Of a DNA stretch of 64,000 nucleotides, positions 17,448 to 26,419 are shown piece by piece. This DNA comes from DATIYF01 sp035517775 (GTDB lineage Bacteria > Acidobacteriota > Terriglobia > Terriglobales > Acidobacteriaceae). The stretch lies in contig DATIYF010000082.1 of NCBI GenBank assembly GCA_035517775.1, positions 51,944 through 115,943 on the forward strand, in the 5' to 3' direction. The notes beneath the pieces were generated by a model. The model searched no databases. It was given only the letters and a program-made list of their open reading frames with translations, and was not told the DNA's origin. The first letter of the stretch is position 1. The number at the start of each line of letters is the position of its first letter. Made by a program: the position numbers and the translations under genes.

Positions 17448-19565
17448 CTACTCCAGAATCCCCAGGCCGTGTTCGTCAATGGAAAAGCGCAAGGGGAAGG
17501 GAACTACCAGTGTGGTGTATTCGCCTTCGACCACCGCCGGGCCGGGAATGACATTGCCGGGCCGCAGCCGGTCAAAACCGTAAATGTTGGTGCTGCTGAA
17601 ATCTTTCTTGTCGGGCCAGTACACCGGGCGCGTGCCCTTCAAGGCGGCATCGGCCTTGCTAGGTTCCAGAGGCATCTTTTGCAAGGTCACTTTCTTCGTC
17701 GGTACGATCGCCTTGAGCACAAAACTATCCACAAACACGCCGCCATCGGGATTGACCACGAAGGGGCTGAAGGCCTCGCTGAATTCTTTCTCGAACGCGT
17801 CGCAGATGGCCCTCACGTCACCCTGGTTGCGAATGTAAAGAAGCGGTGAAAGGGTGCGCTTCACGTGAAACTGCCCGCCGTACAACATGTCTAGCTCGAG
17901 GACGAGGCTGGCGTGCGCCGGGTCCAGCCCTTCACCCGCAAGGTCCTTGCGCGCGTCTTCCGCAAGCATGTTTACGGTGTGATTGAAGCTTTCGAAGTCG
18001 TTGGTGAGAGCATGCGTGACCGGCTCCATCAGGGTGAGCTTTTTGGAGTGTTCGTAGACGTGCATGATGTCCATGGTGGAGGAGCCGTAGGCGCAGAAGA
18101 CGGGCGAGAAAGGGAAAATTACGGCCTTCGGGATATCCGCGCGGAAGCCTTCCACGTGCGTGGCGCCGGCGCCGCCGGCGGCGAACAGAATGAATTCCTC
18201 GGGGCTGTAGCCGCGCAGGTGAACTTCTTTCATGATGGCGGAAGACATGTTGCCATCCACGATCTTGCGAATGATGGCGGCGGCTTGGGCCACTTCCAGC
18301 CCGAGCGGCCTGGCGATCTTGTCGCGAATGGATTGAACGGCTTTTTCCTTATTCAGAATCAACTTTCCGCCAAAATAAAATTCAGGATTGATGTAGCCGA
18401 GGACCACGTCGGCGTCGGTGACCGTAGGTTCGGTTCCGCCGCGGTTGAAGCACACCGGGCCCGGCATGGATCCCGCACTGCGCGGCCCGACCTGAAGCTG
18501 ATTCTGCAGCAGCTTGTTGATCCAGGCGATGGAGCCGCCGCCGGCGCCAATGGACATGGTCTTGATCATGGTGATGCCGACCATCCAGCGGTCAATCACC
18601 GGGCGGAAGTCGTAGCTGCGCACGCTGTCTTTCACTACCAATCCGACGTCGAAGCTGGTGCCGCCCATGTCAGCCATCACAACGTTATGTACGCCCATCG
18701 CCTTGGCGACGTAGTGCGCGCCCATAAGCCCCGAGACCGGGCCGCTGTTGAAGGTGCGGCTGGCCGCGGTCTTGAACACTTCGGCGATGCCGCCCGAGCT
18801 CTGGATCATGGAAAGTGAACGCTTGTAGCCGCGTTCCCGCAGCTTGTCCCAGCAGGTCGAGAGCTCGATTTGCATAGAGCGTTGCAGGTAGGCATCAAGA
18901 ATCGCGGCCATGGTGCGCTCGTACTCGCCGAGTTTGCCTACCACCTGCCCGGCCAGCACTACCGGCATGTAGCCGATGTGAAATTCCTTGTATTCGCTGC
19001 GGATGATCTCCTTGACCTTCTTTTCGTGGACCGGATTCAGAAATCCCCAGAGCAACGCGACCACAAAGGCGCGCGCTCCCTTGTTCACCAGGTAACGGAC
19101 CTTCTCTCTCACGTCGTTTTCATCGAGCGGCCGAATCACGCGCCCGCCAGAGTCAATGCGCTCTTTCACCCCCACAATCAGCTCGCGGGGAATGATGGGC
19201 TCGGGCTTGTGCTGCACGCTGAGATTACGGCGCTCCTGCACGCGCGTGCCGTCAATCCACTGCGCACCGCGGCCAATCAGAGTTGTATCTTCATGGCCCT
19301 CCGTGGCAATCAGCCCCAGCCGCGGGCCCTTGCGCTCGATCAGGCGGTTGAGCGCAATCGTGGTCGAGTAGCGAATCATGTCAATTGAGGGCAGCAGGTT
19401 CTCCATGCGCAGGCCCAGCGCCTGGGCGCCTTCTTGAATCACGCTGGAAAAACAGACCGAGAGGTCGTAGGGCGTAGTCGGAACTTTGCGGATCACCGTC
19501 TGGTCGTTATAGTTCAGCACCATATCGGTGAAGGTTCCGCCGACGTCAATATCAATCGAGTTCAT
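17448..19565 (-). CDS. HyuA-type ATPase subunit 2 of acetophenone/acetone carboxylase-like enzyme
   Basis: A 705-residue hydantoinase A/oxoprolinase protein. The N-terminal ATP-binding motif DIDVGGTFTDM and the second actin-like motif VMADMGGTSFDVGLV mark an ASKHA-type kinase site that phosphorylates the substrate. SIGAGGGSIAWI and LFAAGGAGATHVEGF are further family motifs. The start ATG overlaps the gamma-subunit stop by 4 bases (ATGA). It corresponds by position and size to Apc3, although that subunit is somewhat larger at about 87 kDa. Two HyuA genes in one operon is the acetophenone carboxylase arrangement; acetone carboxylase has one. Confidence 0.82.
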   Translation of the reverse strand: MNSIDIDVGGTFTDMVLNYNDQTVIRKVPTTPYDLSVCFSSVIQEGAQALGLRMENLLPSIDMIRYSTTIALNRLIERKGPRLGLIATEGHEDTTLIGRGAQWIDGTRVQERRNLSVQHKPEPIIPRELIVGVKERIDSGGRVIRPLDENDVREKVRYLVNKGARAFVVALLWGFLNPVHEKKVKEIIRSEYKEFHIGYMPVVLAGQVVGKLGEYERTMAAILDAYLQRSMQIELSTCWDKLRERGYKRSLSMIQSSGGIAEVFKTAASRTFNSGPVSGLMGAHYVAKAMGVHNVVMADMGGTSFDVGLVVKDSVRSYDFRPVIDRWMVGITMIKTMSIGAGGGSIAWINKLLQNQLQVGPRSAGSMPGPVCFNRGGTEPTVTDADVVLGYINPEFYFGGKLILNKEKAVQSIRDKIARPLGLEVAQAAAIIRKIVDGNMSSAIMKEVHLRGYSPEEFILFAAGGAGATHVEGFRADIPKAVIFPFSPVFCAYGSSTMDIMHVYEHSKKLTLMEPVTHALTNDFESFNHTVNMLAEDARKDLAGEGLDPAHASLVLELDMLYGGQFHVKRTLSPLLYIRNQGDVRAICDAFEKEFSEAFSPFVVNPDGGVFVDSFVLKAIVPTKKVTLQKMPLEPSKADAALKGTRPVYWPDKKDFSSTNIYGFDRLRPGNVIPGPAVVEGEYTTLVVPFPLRFSIDEHGLGILE

Positions 19566-19960
19566 CCCACAACCTCTAGCCGCCGGTCTTTGATCGCCAA
19601 CTCGCCATTTGTCAGCCGCGATTTCAGGGCGTCGATGTCGATTTCAATGTCGTGGGTGATGGGATGGCCGGGTGGAAGGTATTCCGTCTCCATCTGCACC
19701 CCGCAGCCGGGGCAGTAAAACTCAACAATTCGCACCCAGAGAGGGTCGGGAGCAAAGCTGTAAGCCCCCTGCACGATGGGCACATGAATCTCGCGGGGAT
19801 CGCGGTCGTAGAGCAGGCAGCCCTTCTTGTAGTTCTCTCTCGCCGGCCCAAGGTCACGGTTGCAGCGATTGCACATCCACCGTTCGCGGTCGAGATCGAG
19901 ATCGAGATACTCGGTGACGCGGATGCGCCGTCCGGATTGATTATTACCGTTGCCTGGCAT
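19562..19960 (-). CDS. Zn-ribbon gamma subunit of acetophenone/acetone carboxylase-like enzyme
   Basis: A 132-residue protein (about 15 kDa) with two Cys pairs, CNRC and CPGC, spaced as a zinc ribbon, plus CLLYDRDPREIHVPIV between them. This is the acetone/acetophenone carboxylase gamma-subunit pattern, absent from hydantoinases and 5-oxoprolinases, so it is the best evidence that the operon encodes a carboxylase. The ATG at 19960 has an AGGAGA ribosome-binding site inside the end of the upstream HyuA gene (17-base overlap). The longer open frame to 20023 is only shadow. The gene matches Apc2 in size and position. Confidence 0.85.
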   Translation of the reverse strand: MPGNGNNQSGRRIRVTEYLDLDLDRERWMCNRCNRDLGPARENYKKGCLLYDRDPREIHVPIVQGAYSFAPDPLWVRIVEFYCPGCGVQMETEYLPPGHPITHDIEIDIDALKSRLTNGELAIKDRRLEVVG

Positions 19961-21971
19961 GGCTCTCCTGCAATGGGCTGGAGGTTTCGAGGGGACCGGC
20001 GGCGCGCAGCTGCGCGTTGCCATATTGGTCCATCTGCAGCGCCCAGCCTCGAGGAACGAAGTAGGTACTGTTGGCGGATTCCAGAATCGCCGCGCCCTGG
20101 AGTTTATTGCCAGGCTGGAGCGATTCCCACTTGTAGAGCGAGGCTTCGATCTCCGGGCCGCCGTAACTTAGCTTGCGTTTGCCCAGAAGCGCCGCTGAAG
20201 CATCCGCAGTCGCCAGTTCCCTCATGACGAGGGCGGGCTTCGAGATCGCCTTCCGAATCTTCACACGGACAAGGTCGAGCGTGAGTTCCCCTGCGGGAGA
20301 GCCAGGCCCGAGCTGGCGGCGCAAGTCATCCAGGCTGGCAAAATGAAGTTGCGGGCATTTCACCAGCAGGCTGGCACCTCCCGGCTGCGAGAGTTCCAGC
20401 TCGATGGAGCACTCAGCGCCCTCAGGGCGAATTCCTTCGCCCAGCAGATCGCGTATGCCGGTATTGCGCAGCTCTTCGATCAGACGGTTGAGCGGCTCAG
20501 TCTTGGCGCCGCTGCTTAGCATGAGATGAAACAACCGCTCGTAAACGTGGCTGATATCAGAAACCGATGAGCCCAGGGCGCTGAAAACCGGCCCCAGGCC
20601 GAACAGAAATACATTTCTCAGGTTGGCACGTTCCGCCACGCCACATGCAAATAAGCCGCCATTGCCGCCATAAGCGAACAGGACGTGGTCCGAGAGGTCA
20701 AGCTTGAGTTCGCGTCCCGCCACCGCGATCATATTGGCAACCATGTCAAAGCCGCGGTCAATGATGGCGCCGCAGGACTGCGCGACCGACATTTCAAGCG
20801 GCGCGGCAACCTTCTTCTCGAGCGCTTCGCGCGCGGCGCCGAGGTCCAGAGCCTTGGTGCCGCCAAGAAAATACTCGGGGTCAATCAGTCCAGCGGTTAC
20901 AAAGGCATCCGTGAGCGTCGGTTCTTCTCCGCCGAGCATGTAGCACACCGGACCAGGAAACGAGCCAACGCTCTCCGGCCCCAGGCGAACTTCCTTGCCG
21001 CGCAGGCTGACCACGCTGCCCCCGCCGAGCGCAATCGAACGGAGATAAGGCAGGCCGACGCGAACGGGAATGCCGAAAAGATCGCTGGTCTGGGTGTACA
21101 CCGGTTCACCGTCATGAATGACGGCCATTTTGGCCGTGGTGCCGCCGATATCTACGGCGATCACGCGCTGCAGCCCGTAACTGCGGGCGAGGTAACTTGC
21201 ACCATAGGCGCCCAGGATAGGCCCCGATTCCATCGTGTCTATGGCGCGGGTCTTGGAGACCCCGGCCACGCCGCCGTTGATGTGGCTGATCAGGAACGGG
21301 CGCGTATATCCGTGCGCGTAACGCAGCTCATCTTCGGCCTTGAACAGGGTTGCTGCCAGCGCGCTGTGAGTGTACGCGTTAATCACCGCGTAGTAGGTTC
21401 GCGTCATGTCGTCGGTGTTCTGGCAGATGTCGCTGCCCGTCAGCACCGGCACCGAGCCAAGAAAATGATCGGGATACTGCTCGTCAATCGCGCGCTTGAT
21501 GTGTTGCTCGTTTTCGGAGTTCTGATGCGCTCCCTGCAGGCTGATGCAGATTCGCCGTACCCCTCCTTCAAGGAGAGAGCGCACAGCGCCGAGAATTTCG
21601 GGGCTGTGGAAGCCCTCGATGCCGACGACGCTGGTTTCTTCCACCACTTTGTTCAAGATGGCGCTGGTCTCCTGGCGGCCGTACAGATCGCGCTCATGGC
21701 CCTTGCTCACGATGAGGCCGATGCGCGGGCCGCGGAGCTCCGCCAGCACGTTCGAGGTAATCGTGGTGGACCAGCGCAGTAATTCGACCTGCTCAAGGAA
21801 GGCGGCGAGGTCGGCGAACCCGAGCTGGCTCGCCCCCTGCGTCAGGCAATCGAACAGACAGACCGTAAGGTCGTGCGGCGTGGAATCCACCTTGGCGCAG
21901 ATGATGCGCTCGCCGTCGCTGAAAAGGCCGTCGGTCAGCGTGCCGCCGACGTCTACATCCACGCTATACAT
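19944..21971 (-). CDS. HyuA-type ATPase subunit 1 of acetophenone/acetone carboxylase-like enzyme
   Basis: A 675-residue hydantoinase A-type protein, about 72 kDa, close to Apc1 (70 kDa). ATP-site motifs are VDVDVGGTLTDG at the N-terminus and VIAVDIGGTTAKMAVI in the middle, then SIALGGGSVV and LFAYGGNGGLFACG. I chose ATG 21971 with GAGGGG upstream; it overlaps the RutB-like stop by 8 bases, indicating translational coupling. The GTG at 21995 would add eight unconserved residues. In acetophenone carboxylase the two HyuA-like subunits are thought to provide substrate- and bicarbonate-phosphorylating sites. Confidence 0.82.
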   Translation of the reverse strand: MYSVDVDVGGTLTDGLFSDGERIICAKVDSTPHDLTVCLFDCLTQGASQLGFADLAAFLEQVELLRWSTTITSNVLAELRGPRIGLIVSKGHERDLYGRQETSAILNKVVEETSVVGIEGFHSPEILGAVRSLLEGGVRRICISLQGAHQNSENEQHIKRAIDEQYPDHFLGSVPVLTGSDICQNTDDMTRTYYAVINAYTHSALAATLFKAEDELRYAHGYTRPFLISHINGGVAGVSKTRAIDTMESGPILGAYGASYLARSYGLQRVIAVDIGGTTAKMAVIHDGEPVYTQTSDLFGIPVRVGLPYLRSIALGGGSVVSLRGKEVRLGPESVGSFPGPVCYMLGGEEPTLTDAFVTAGLIDPEYFLGGTKALDLGAAREALEKKVAAPLEMSVAQSCGAIIDRGFDMVANMIAVAGRELKLDLSDHVLFAYGGNGGLFACGVAERANLRNVFLFGLGPVFSALGSSVSDISHVYERLFHLMLSSGAKTEPLNRLIEELRNTGIRDLLGEGIRPEGAECSIELELSQPGGASLLVKCPQLHFASLDDLRRQLGPGSPAGELTLDLVRVKIRKAISKPALVMRELATADASAALLGKRKLSYGGPEIEASLYKWESLQPGNKLQGAAILESANSTYFVPRGWALQMDQYGNAQLRAAGPLETSSPLQESHARQR

Positions 21972-22659
21972 AAGCCCCTCGCGGCGAGTGCTCACTTACT
22001 GCCTGCAGAAACTCAGAAGAACTGAGCGTCCAACCCAGATAGTTTTCGACATTCAGCACCGTTGCCTGCTGCAGGATCGGTGGTCCGGCTTGCATGGTGG
22101 CATCGGTAAGCAGAATGGGCCAATAGTCCAGAAAAAACGCGTCGCGCAGAGTGGATTCCACGCAGACATTGGTGGCAATGCCGGCAAAAAATAGCGTGCG
22201 GATTCCACGCGTGCGCAGTATGGAATCGAGGGGCGTGCCATAGAAGCCGCTGTACCGCGTCTTGTTTACCACCAGATCCTCCGGGTGCGGCCCCAGTTCT
22301 TCCACCACTTCCCAATCCCACTGGCCTTGGGTGAGCACCTTGCCTTTCAGCTCCGGGCGGCGCCGCATGAGTAAGAGCGCCAGCTCCTTCTGCCAGTTGG
22401 GTGACTCCGGTCCGCCGCTGGTGGTGAGCTTCGCGTCATAGCCCATCTGCAGATAGACCACCTGGATTCGCGCACTACGGGCCGCATCCAGAACCTCGCG
22501 CAGTATCGTGATCACTTGCCGCGCTCCGCCGATGTCAATACCTGAGAGATCAAACATCCCACCCTTCGAGGCAAAAGCATTCTGCATGTCAACCACGAGA
22601 ATGGCGGCGCGCGCAGGATCAACAGCCTGGTGTTCCGGCCTGGTCGGGAATGTGATCAT
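21964..22659 (-). CDS. Isochorismatase-family cysteine hydrolase, RutB-like
   Basis: A 231-residue hydrolase strikingly like ureidoacrylate amidohydrolase RutB in length and motifs: VVDMQNAFA with D24, NKTRYSGFYGTPLDSILRTRGIR with K133, and AGIATNVCVESTLRD with nucleophile C166, the same triad positions I recall for E. coli RutB. RutB cleaves ureidoacrylate in uracil breakdown, yet no rutA or other rut gene is in the window. Its ORF is translationally coupled to the carboxylase operon, so its substrate is probably a ureido, amide or ester compound tied to that enzyme. A generic isochorismatase-like amidase is the alternative. Confidence 0.82.
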   Translation of the reverse strand: MITFPTRPEHQAVDPARAAILVVDMQNAFASKGGMFDLSGIDIGGARQVITILREVLDAARSARIQVVYLQMGYDAKLTTSGGPESPNWQKELALLLMRRRPELKGKVLTQGQWDWEVVEELGPHPEDLVVNKTRYSGFYGTPLDSILRTRGIRTLFFAGIATNVCVESTLRDAFFLDYWPILLTDATMQAGPPILQQATVLNVENYLGWTLSSSEFLQAVSEHSPRGAYV

Positions 22660-22712
22660 AAATTGCCGCTCTTCAATTGCCCATTACCAATCACCAATCA
22701 CCAGCGCGGCCA

Positions 22713-24071
22713 TCAGTAGTTTCTCTTCACCAACTGCCCCTTCATCTCGTAACGGGGCAAGCTTCCGGCCGAAACCAACTCGACTGATGCCGGCACCGAG
22801 AGCACCGCTTTGATCCTGGCTTCGATGGCGGATTTCAAAGTCAGCGAAGTGTCTGCATCATTTCGCTCGGCCACGATCTTCAACGGCGGAGCTACCTTCG
22901 GGCCCGGCGCCTCCAGAACAATCTGAATCTCGCCCGTGGTGCGGGGGTGAAAACTGGAAACCACATCCTTGACCGCCGAGGGAAATATGTTCACGCCCAG
23001 CACGATCAGCATGTCGTCTGTGCGGCCGACGCAGCGCAGCTTGAAAGTCTTTCGGCCGCAGCAGCACGAAGTCTCCAACACTTCTACCCGGTCACGGGTG
23101 CAAAAGCGCAACAGCGGCACGCACTCGCGTTCGAGGCTTGTGTACACTAACTCACCTGCGACCCCCGATTCAATCGGCAGGCTCTCCCCGGTCTCCGGAT
23201 CAATGACTTCGGCCAGCACGTAATCCGGGCTGTTGAAGTGCATGCCCGACTGGTCCGGGCACTCGCTGAAAATAATGGGCGCCATATCGGCATTACCCAG
23301 GCCCTCGGTGACGCGCGCGCCCCAATCTGCCTGCATCCTGGCCCGGATGGCGGGAATGCCTGCTCCCGGCTCGGCGCCACAGAACAGCTTCTTCAACCCC
23401 AGATCCTTTGGATCAAGCCGCGCTTCCCGTCGAATCCAATCGGCAAAGTAAATTGCGTAAGACGGCGTGCAATGTATGGCGGAAGCCTTCAAAGTCTGGA
23501 TGGCCGCCAGCGCCTTTTCTGAGGCCCCGGTGCCGATGGGCACAAACATCGCGCCCACCGATTCGATGGCATCTTTGGCGTTGAGGCCGCCCACGAACAT
23601 CGTCAGCCCTGCCGCGTGTATCACGATGTCGGGTTTGCGCAGGCCCTGCGTATAGAACGAGCGTGCAGTAATCCGAGTCCAGATCCTGGCATCGCGGCGC
23701 GTAATGCCGACGAAGCTGGGCTTGCCGGTGGTGCCGGTCGAGCTGTGTACGCGAATGACGTCGTCGAGCCTGGCGGCTATGTGCTTCCCCAGCGGCGGGC
23801 AAGCCTCCTGGCTCTCCCGCAGTTCTTCCTTGGTGGTGAACGGAAAACGCTGCAGGTCACGCAGGCGGCGATAATCCTTGCGCCGAAGTTTGGCTGCGGT
23901 GAACTTTTCCTGGTAGAAAAGCGAGCGGGCAAACAAATAATCGAGTTGCTTGCCCAGCTTGGCTTCCTGGAGCTTTTCGACCTGGCGGGCGCCGGCGATT
24001 TCGATTTTGTCCAGGCAAGCGACCGTAGGCATGTTGGCTGGTGATGGCCCTGCGCCGTAGTGTCGAGCCAT
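22713..24071 (-). CDS. Phenylacetate-CoA ligase-type (PaaK) acyl-CoA ligase
   Basis: A 452-residue AMP-forming ligase of the PaaK branch, which activates aryl acids. The P-loop is VHSSTGTTGKPSFVG, with later FCGAEPG, EGLGNADMAP and GRTDDMLIVLGVNIFPSAVKDVV. Length and motif order are normal. It is the first gene of the carboxylase operon (53 bases to the RutB-like gene). In anaerobic acetophenone degradation a CoA ligase activates the benzoylacetate made by the carboxylase, and this gene could do the same for the product here. Phenylacetate, benzoate or indoleacetate activation is equally possible on sequence. Confidence 0.87.
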   Translation of the reverse strand: MARHYGAGPSPANMPTVACLDKIEIAGARQVEKLQEAKLGKQLDYLFARSLFYQEKFTAAKLRRKDYRRLRDLQRFPFTTKEELRESQEACPPLGKHIAARLDDVIRVHSSTGTTGKPSFVGITRRDARIWTRITARSFYTQGLRKPDIVIHAAGLTMFVGGLNAKDAIESVGAMFVPIGTGASEKALAAIQTLKASAIHCTPSYAIYFADWIRREARLDPKDLGLKKLFCGAEPGAGIPAIRARMQADWGARVTEGLGNADMAPIIFSECPDQSGMHFNSPDYVLAEVIDPETGESLPIESGVAGELVYTSLERECVPLLRFCTRDRVEVLETSCCCGRKTFKLRCVGRTDDMLIVLGVNIFPSAVKDVVSSFHPRTTGEIQIVLEAPGPKVAPPLKIVAERNDADTSLTLKSAIEARIKAVLSVPASVELVSAGSLPRYEMKGQLVKRNY

Positions 24072-24199
24072 CCGGCGCGCAGAATTCGGCTCCCCTCGCA
24101 GCGCTAGAACTTTAGCGAACGCACGTTATAATTTGCAAGGGGAAAACAGGCGCGCTTGCGCGTGAAGTCCGGGCAGGCGCCCAAGAGAGGAGGCGGGTT

Positions 24200-24703
24200 G
24201 TGAGCGGCGGTTCTATAAGCAGATTCATGCAGCAGCAGGGATTTTCCACCGAAGCGCCGCCAGCGCTGCGCTCCCACTTCCACGCATTGCTGTTTCAGCC
24301 ATGGATTGTCGGGCCGCTCATGCTGATCGCAATCATTCTGCAGTCCCGGACACTCTTCTTTGCGCTCGCAGCCGTGCTGGTCTGGAATGCCGCATTACCG
24401 CGCTGGAATCCCTTCGAGCGCCTCTTCGACCGCCTGATTGGTCGGCAGCGTGGTTTCCTGCCGCTGAGTCCGGCGCCGGCGCCCCGGCGTTTCGCCCAGG
24501 GCATGGCAGCGACCTTCATGTTGCTGGCCGGGCTTGCGCTTTCCTGGCATTGGCAGGCGGCCGCGTATGTGTTTGAGGCGATGCTGGTGATGGCATTCGC
24601 GGCCTTGCTGGGCGCCAGGTTCTGTCTCGGCGCCTACATCTATCATCTGCTGCACGGCCGCACGCAATTCGCCAACGCCACCTGTCCCTGGGCCGGCGAT
24701 TGA
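24200..24703 (+). CDS. DUF4395-family membrane protein
   Basis: A 167-residue membrane protein. I recognise the DUF4395 pattern: an F..Q.GF N-terminus, four hydrophobic segments (LLFQPWIVGPLMLIAIILQ; LFFALAAVLVWNAAL; AATFMLLAGLALSW; VFEAMLVMAFAALLGARFC) and the ending FCLGAYIY...CPW. The start is GTG with an AGGAGG ribosome-binding site. A TTATAAT -10-like element lies 68 bases upstream at 24126-24132. Function is unknown; some relatives are fused to thioredoxin-type domains. It is transcribed away from the carboxylase operon and 79 bases upstream of an acyl-CoA ligase. Confidence 0.72.
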   Translation: MSGGSISRFMQQQGFSTEAPPALRSHFHALLFQPWIVGPLMLIAIILQSRTLFFALAAVLVWNAALPRWNPFERLFDRLIGRQRGFLPLSPAPAPRRFAQGMAATFMLLAGLALSWHWQAAAYVFEAMLVMAFAALLGARFCLGAYIYHLLHGRTQFANATCPWAGD

Positions 24704-24782
24704 CATTGAGCCAATCCGCACTCACCGAGAATTCGCCAGCAGAAATTGTGTTAGCATCGCGCGCCCGGGGAATGAGGCCAAC

Positions 24783-26393
24783 GTGCACGGCACCATGATG
24801 GACTATCCGCTCACTTTGCTCCACATGCTGGAGCGCGCGGGTAAGCTGTTTCCGGAGTCGCAAATTCTTTCCCGCAAGCCCGATCGTTCTCTGCACCGTT
24901 ATCCCTTCGCTGACTTCTATCGCCGTTCCCGAGCGCTGGCGGAGGCTTTGCAGAAGGCGGGTCTGAGGCGCGGCGACCGCGTGGCCACCCTGATGTGGAA
25001 CCACTATGCCCACATGGAGGCGTACTTCGGAATTCCAGCAGCCGGCGGAGTGGCCCACCCCCTGAATCTGCGCCTGGCGCCGGCCGAGATTGCTTATATT
25101 GCCAATCACGGCGGCGCGCGTTTTCTCATCGTGGACGATATCCTTCTGACTGTCTACGAGAAGATACGCGAGGCGGTGAAATTCGAACGCGTGCTGGTGG
25201 TTCCGCTTTGCGGCGGCACGTCTCACGGTTACGAGGACTACGAAGATTTCCTCGAGAGCGCGAAGGGCGATTTTCGCTATCCGCAGCTGGATGAGAACGA
25301 GGCTGCATTCCTCTGCTATACCTCGGGTACGACTGGCGTTCCCAAAGGAGTTGCGTACAGCCACCGCTCCATCTCGCTGCATACCATGCTGCTCACTACG
25401 GCGGACAACTTTGGCATTTGCCACAATGACGTGCTTCTGCCCGTGGTTTCCATGTTTCATGTTTGCGGCTGGGGAATGCCCTTTGCCGCGGCCATGACCG
25501 GCTGCAGGCTGGTTCTGCCCGGGCCCTACCTTGATGCCGAAAGCCTTCTCGATCTTTTGCAGAGAGAAAACGTCACCGTAGCCGCCGGTGTTCCCACCAT
25601 CTGGCTCACGGTGATGGACGCGGTGGAGAAGAGCGGCGGCCGCTGGAAGTTACATCCCATGCGCGTACTGATCGGCGGGGCCGCGCCCCCGCGGGCGCTG
25701 CTGCGCAAGCTGGAGCAGAACCAGATTCGCCTGCAGCAGGGGTGGGGGCTTACCGAGAGCAGCCCCGAAGCCACTACCAATCAGCTGAAAGCTTACATGC
25801 GCGAGTGGCCGCAGGAAGAACGTCACGCCATGCTCGATAAGGCGGGAATTCCGGTTCCCTGGGTTGAGGTGAGGGTGGTCGGCGGCGAAGGCGAAGTTGC
25901 GCGCGACAGCCAGACCATGGGCGAGGTGCAGCTCCGCGGCCCCTGGGTTGCCGCCAGTTACTACAATCTGCCGGAAGAAAAAGGCAAATGGACCGACGAC
26001 GGCTGGTTCCGCACGGGGGACGTGGGCACGCTCGATGAGCACGGCTATCTGAAAATTGTGGACCGCACCAAGGACCTGATTAAATCCGGCGGGGAATGGA
26101 TCAGCTCGCTGGACCTGGAGAACGCGCTGATGGCTCACCCCGGCGTGCGCGAGGCAGCGGTGATTGCGGTGCCGCATCCGAAGTGGCAAGAACGGCCGAT
26201 TGCCGTGATTGTTCCTCGCGAAGACGCCAAGCCCGAGGCGGAAGAGTTGCGCCGGTTCCTCAGTTCGAAATTTGCCAAGTGGCAGCTGCCGGATGCATTT
26301 ATCTTGGTGGAGGAATTGCCCCACACTTCCACCGGCAAGCTCCTGAAAACTGAACTGCGCCGCCGTTATGAGAAATGGGAGTGGCCCAGATAG
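24783..26393 (+). CDS. Long-chain/medium-chain acyl-CoA ligase
   Basis: A 536-residue AMP-forming ligase of the long-chain-fatty-acid/3-methylmercaptopropionyl-CoA ligase type. Motifs: P-loop YTSGTTGVPKGV, GWGLTESSPE, YLKIVDRTKDLIKSGGEWIS, and the catalytic Lys in TSTGKLLKTEL. The annotated start is GTG 24783 following TGAGG; an ATG four codons further is possible. It overlaps the next open frame at the 3' end; the real start of that gene is 26420, so the true gap is 26 bases. It activates a carboxylic acid of unknown chain type. Confidence 0.88.
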   Translation: MHGTMMDYPLTLLHMLERAGKLFPESQILSRKPDRSLHRYPFADFYRRSRALAEALQKAGLRRGDRVATLMWNHYAHMEAYFGIPAAGGVAHPLNLRLAPAEIAYIANHGGARFLIVDDILLTVYEKIREAVKFERVLVVPLCGGTSHGYEDYEDFLESAKGDFRYPQLDENEAAFLCYTSGTTGVPKGVAYSHRSISLHTMLLTTADNFGICHNDVLLPVVSMFHVCGWGMPFAAAMTGCRLVLPGPYLDAESLLDLLQRENVTVAAGVPTIWLTVMDAVEKSGGRWKLHPMRVLIGGAAPPRALLRKLEQNQIRLQQGWGLTESSPEATTNQLKAYMREWPQEERHAMLDKAGIPVPWVEVRVVGGEGEVARDSQTMGEVQLRGPWVAASYYNLPEEKGKWTDDGWFRTGDVGTLDEHGYLKIVDRTKDLIKSGGEWISSLDLENALMAHPGVREAAVIAVPHPKWQERPIAVIVPREDAKPEAEELRRFLSSKFAKWQLPDAFILVEELPHTSTGKLLKTELRRRYEKWEWPR

Positions 26394-26419
26394 CGGAAGG
26401 AAGGGAAAGGAGGCAGGCA

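Noticed and set aside
21964..22659. Complete uracil (rut) pathway
   Set aside because: Only a RutB-like gene is present; no rutA, rutC, rutD or rutF is seen.
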